NCBI GenBank assembly: GCA_020442235.1
Contig: JAGRKQ010000027.1
Coordinates: 1 to 6,785, forward strand
Origin: Hyphomicrobiaceae bacterium
GTDB lineage: Bacteria > Pseudomonadota > Alphaproteobacteria > Rhizobiales > MH13
DNA length: 6,785 bases
Direction: 5' to 3'
Shown here: positions 6,157-6,785 of the stretch, piece by piece
How positions within the stretch are numbered: position 1 is the first letter of the stretch
How the letters are laid out: the number at the start of each line of letters is the position of its first letter
Program-made: the position numbers and the translations under genes
Notes under the pieces: generated by a model
Seen by the model: the letters and a program-made list of their open reading frames with translations, nothing else
What the model was told of the DNA's origin: nothing
The model's database searches: none

Positions 6157-6176
6157 TCTCTGCCTCGATCATTCAA
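6147..6176 (-). promoter_or_regulatory. Candidate sigma70-type promoter for the immunity-toxin pair
   Basis: On the minus strand TTGAAT (6176-6171) and CATATG (6152-6147) are separated by 18 nt, fair matches to -35 and -10 boxes. Transcription would start near 6140, about 30 nt before the ATG at 6109 and after the alternative ATG at 6172, favouring the shorter immunity reading frame. The -10 box lies inside a perfect palindrome. Confidence 0.4.
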
Positions 6177-6306
6177 GCTTGGCGTGCTGGCAACAGCGCA
6201 ATGACTCTGCGTGGGCGCGTTCTGAAAGCCTTCCCCTTTGCGCTGCGGTCGGCTATGACCCCGCAAACCCGGCCAAACGGCCAAGCAGCAAGGGATTGAT
6301 GTCGGT
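6177..6306. other. Intergenic region between the divergent immunity gene and fabI
   Basis: This region should hold the fabI promoter. I see no strong -35/-10 pair in plus orientation. It contains GGCC-AAAC-GGCC (6271-6282), a 4-bp stem in the presumed fabI leader, and AAGGGA (6290-6295), the probable ribosome binding site 11 nt before the fabI ATG. A GACTC at 6203-6207 fits the GANTC recognition sequence of the alphaproteobacterial CcrM methylase. No small ORF, tRNA or attachment-site repeat is evident. Confidence 0.4.
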
Positions 6307-6785
6307 ATGAACGGGCTGATGCAAGGCAAGAAGGGCCTGATCCTCGGCGTGGCGAACAACCGCTCCATCGCTTACGGGATCGCGAAATCGGTGGTCGATC
6401 AGGGGGGCACGGTGGGCCTCACCTATCAGGGCGAGGCGCTGAAGAAGCGCGTCGGGCCGATTGCCGAGGATCTCGGGGCCGAAGTCTTCGGCCATTGCGA
6501 CGTCACCGACGACGGCTCGATGGATGCCGTCTTCGCCGAAGTGTCGCAGCGCTGGGGCGGGCTCGATTTCCTCGTCCATGCCGTCGCATTCTCCGACAAG
6601 GATGAGCTGACCGGCCGCTACATCGACACGACCGCGGAGAATTTCGACCGCACCATGGCGATCTCGGTCTATTCGCTGACCGCGCTCGCCCGCCGGGCCG
6701 AGCCCTTGATGCAAAATGGCGGCTCGATCCTGACGCTGACCTATTACGGCGCGGAAAAGGTTATGCCGCATTACAACGTCATGGG
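6307..6785 (+). CDS. fabI: Enoyl-[acyl-carrier-protein] reductase (NADH), FabI, 3' end cut off by the window
   Basis: The 159 visible codons encode the N-terminal part of a short-chain dehydrogenase-like FabI, which performs the last reduction of each fatty-acid elongation cycle in the cytoplasm. The cofactor-binding motif GVANNRSIAYGIAK spans residues 14-27. LTYQGEALKKRV, HCDVTDD (63-69), DFLVHAVAFSDKDEL (87-101) and SVYSLTALA follow in the family's order. The active-site tyrosines fall at Tyr146 and Tyr156 (TYYGAEK, HYNVM), the numbering of E. coli FabI; the catalytic lysine expected at 163 lies just past the window edge. The full protein should be about 260-270 residues, so some 40 percent is missing. 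The start MNGLMQGKKGLI is typical of rhizobial FabI, and an ATG at 6299 is excluded because it stops after three codons. Rhizobia often have more than one fabI; which copy this is cannot be told here. Confidence 0.96.
   Translation, partial: MNGLMQGKKGLILGVANNRSIAYGIAKSVVDQGGTVGLTYQGEALKKRVGPIAEDLGAEVFGHCDVTDDGSMDAVFAEVSQRWGGLDFLVHAVAFSDKDELTGRYIDTTAENFDRTMAISVYSLTALARRAEPLMQNGGSILTLTYYGAEKVMPHYNVM

Noticed and set aside
6110..6172. 21-residue N-terminal extension of the immunity protein from the ATG at 6172
   Set aside because: It makes the protein longer than the family and would place the candidate -10 box and palindrome inside the gene. It is not excluded, only less likely.
6271..6282. 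GGCC-AAAC-GGCC hairpin before fabI as a riboswitch or attenuator
   Set aside because: A 4-bp stem in GC-rich DNA is expected by chance, and there is no terminator tail or larger fold.

Overview
The window looks like chromosomal DNA from an alphaproteobacterium, most likely of the Rhizobiales. The basis is high GC, dense gene packing, and protein sequences of alphaproteobacterial type (YgfZ, YedK-like SRAP, 2-hydroxyglutarate/lactate dehydrogenase-like oxidase, FabI). The order is assigned from general resemblance, not from a search. No RNA gene, CRISPR array, insertion sequence or integrase is visible, and no gene-free stretch exceeds 300 bases.

Layout. (1) Bases 1-1757, minus strand: a tight three-gene unit read from right to left. 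It holds an uncharacterised 183-residue protein, a Nudix hydrolase and a YgfZ/CAF17-type folate-binding protein that runs off the left edge. The gaps are 9 and 8 nt, so co-transcription is likely. (2) Bases 1851-2561, plus strand: a YedK/HMCES-type SRAP protein that protects abasic sites in single-stranded DNA, divergent from the first unit. (3) Bases 2564-3991, minus strand: an FAD-linked oxidase of the D-2-hydroxyglutarate/D-lactate dehydrogenase family, converging on the SRAP gene with only 2 bp between stop codons. (4) Bases 4068-6109, minus strand: a two-gene conflict module. The first gene encodes a protein resembling the YezG (DUF600) immunity family. The second encodes a 522-residue modular protein ending in a DNA/RNA non-specific endonuclease domain of the kind carried by Bacillus YeeF toxins. 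(5) Bases 6307-6785, plus strand: the 5' part of fabI, NADH-dependent enoyl-ACP reductase, divergent from the conflict module.

The most interesting region is the toxin/immunity pair. The C-terminal nuclease and the upstream DUF600-like protein make the same pairing as YeeF/YezG of Gram-positive LXG toxins. Here, however, the N-terminus is not LXG. It is a Gly-, Pro- and Asp/Asn-rich leader, then a helical pre-toxin-like segment, then about ten 7-residue repeats built on DDxAxxA. The immunity gene comes first. A perfect 14-bp palindrome overlaps its candidate promoter, and a small GC hairpin with an AT-rich tract separates it from the toxin. No secretion component is present, so the delivery route is unknown. 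All other genes look like ordinary housekeeping genes.
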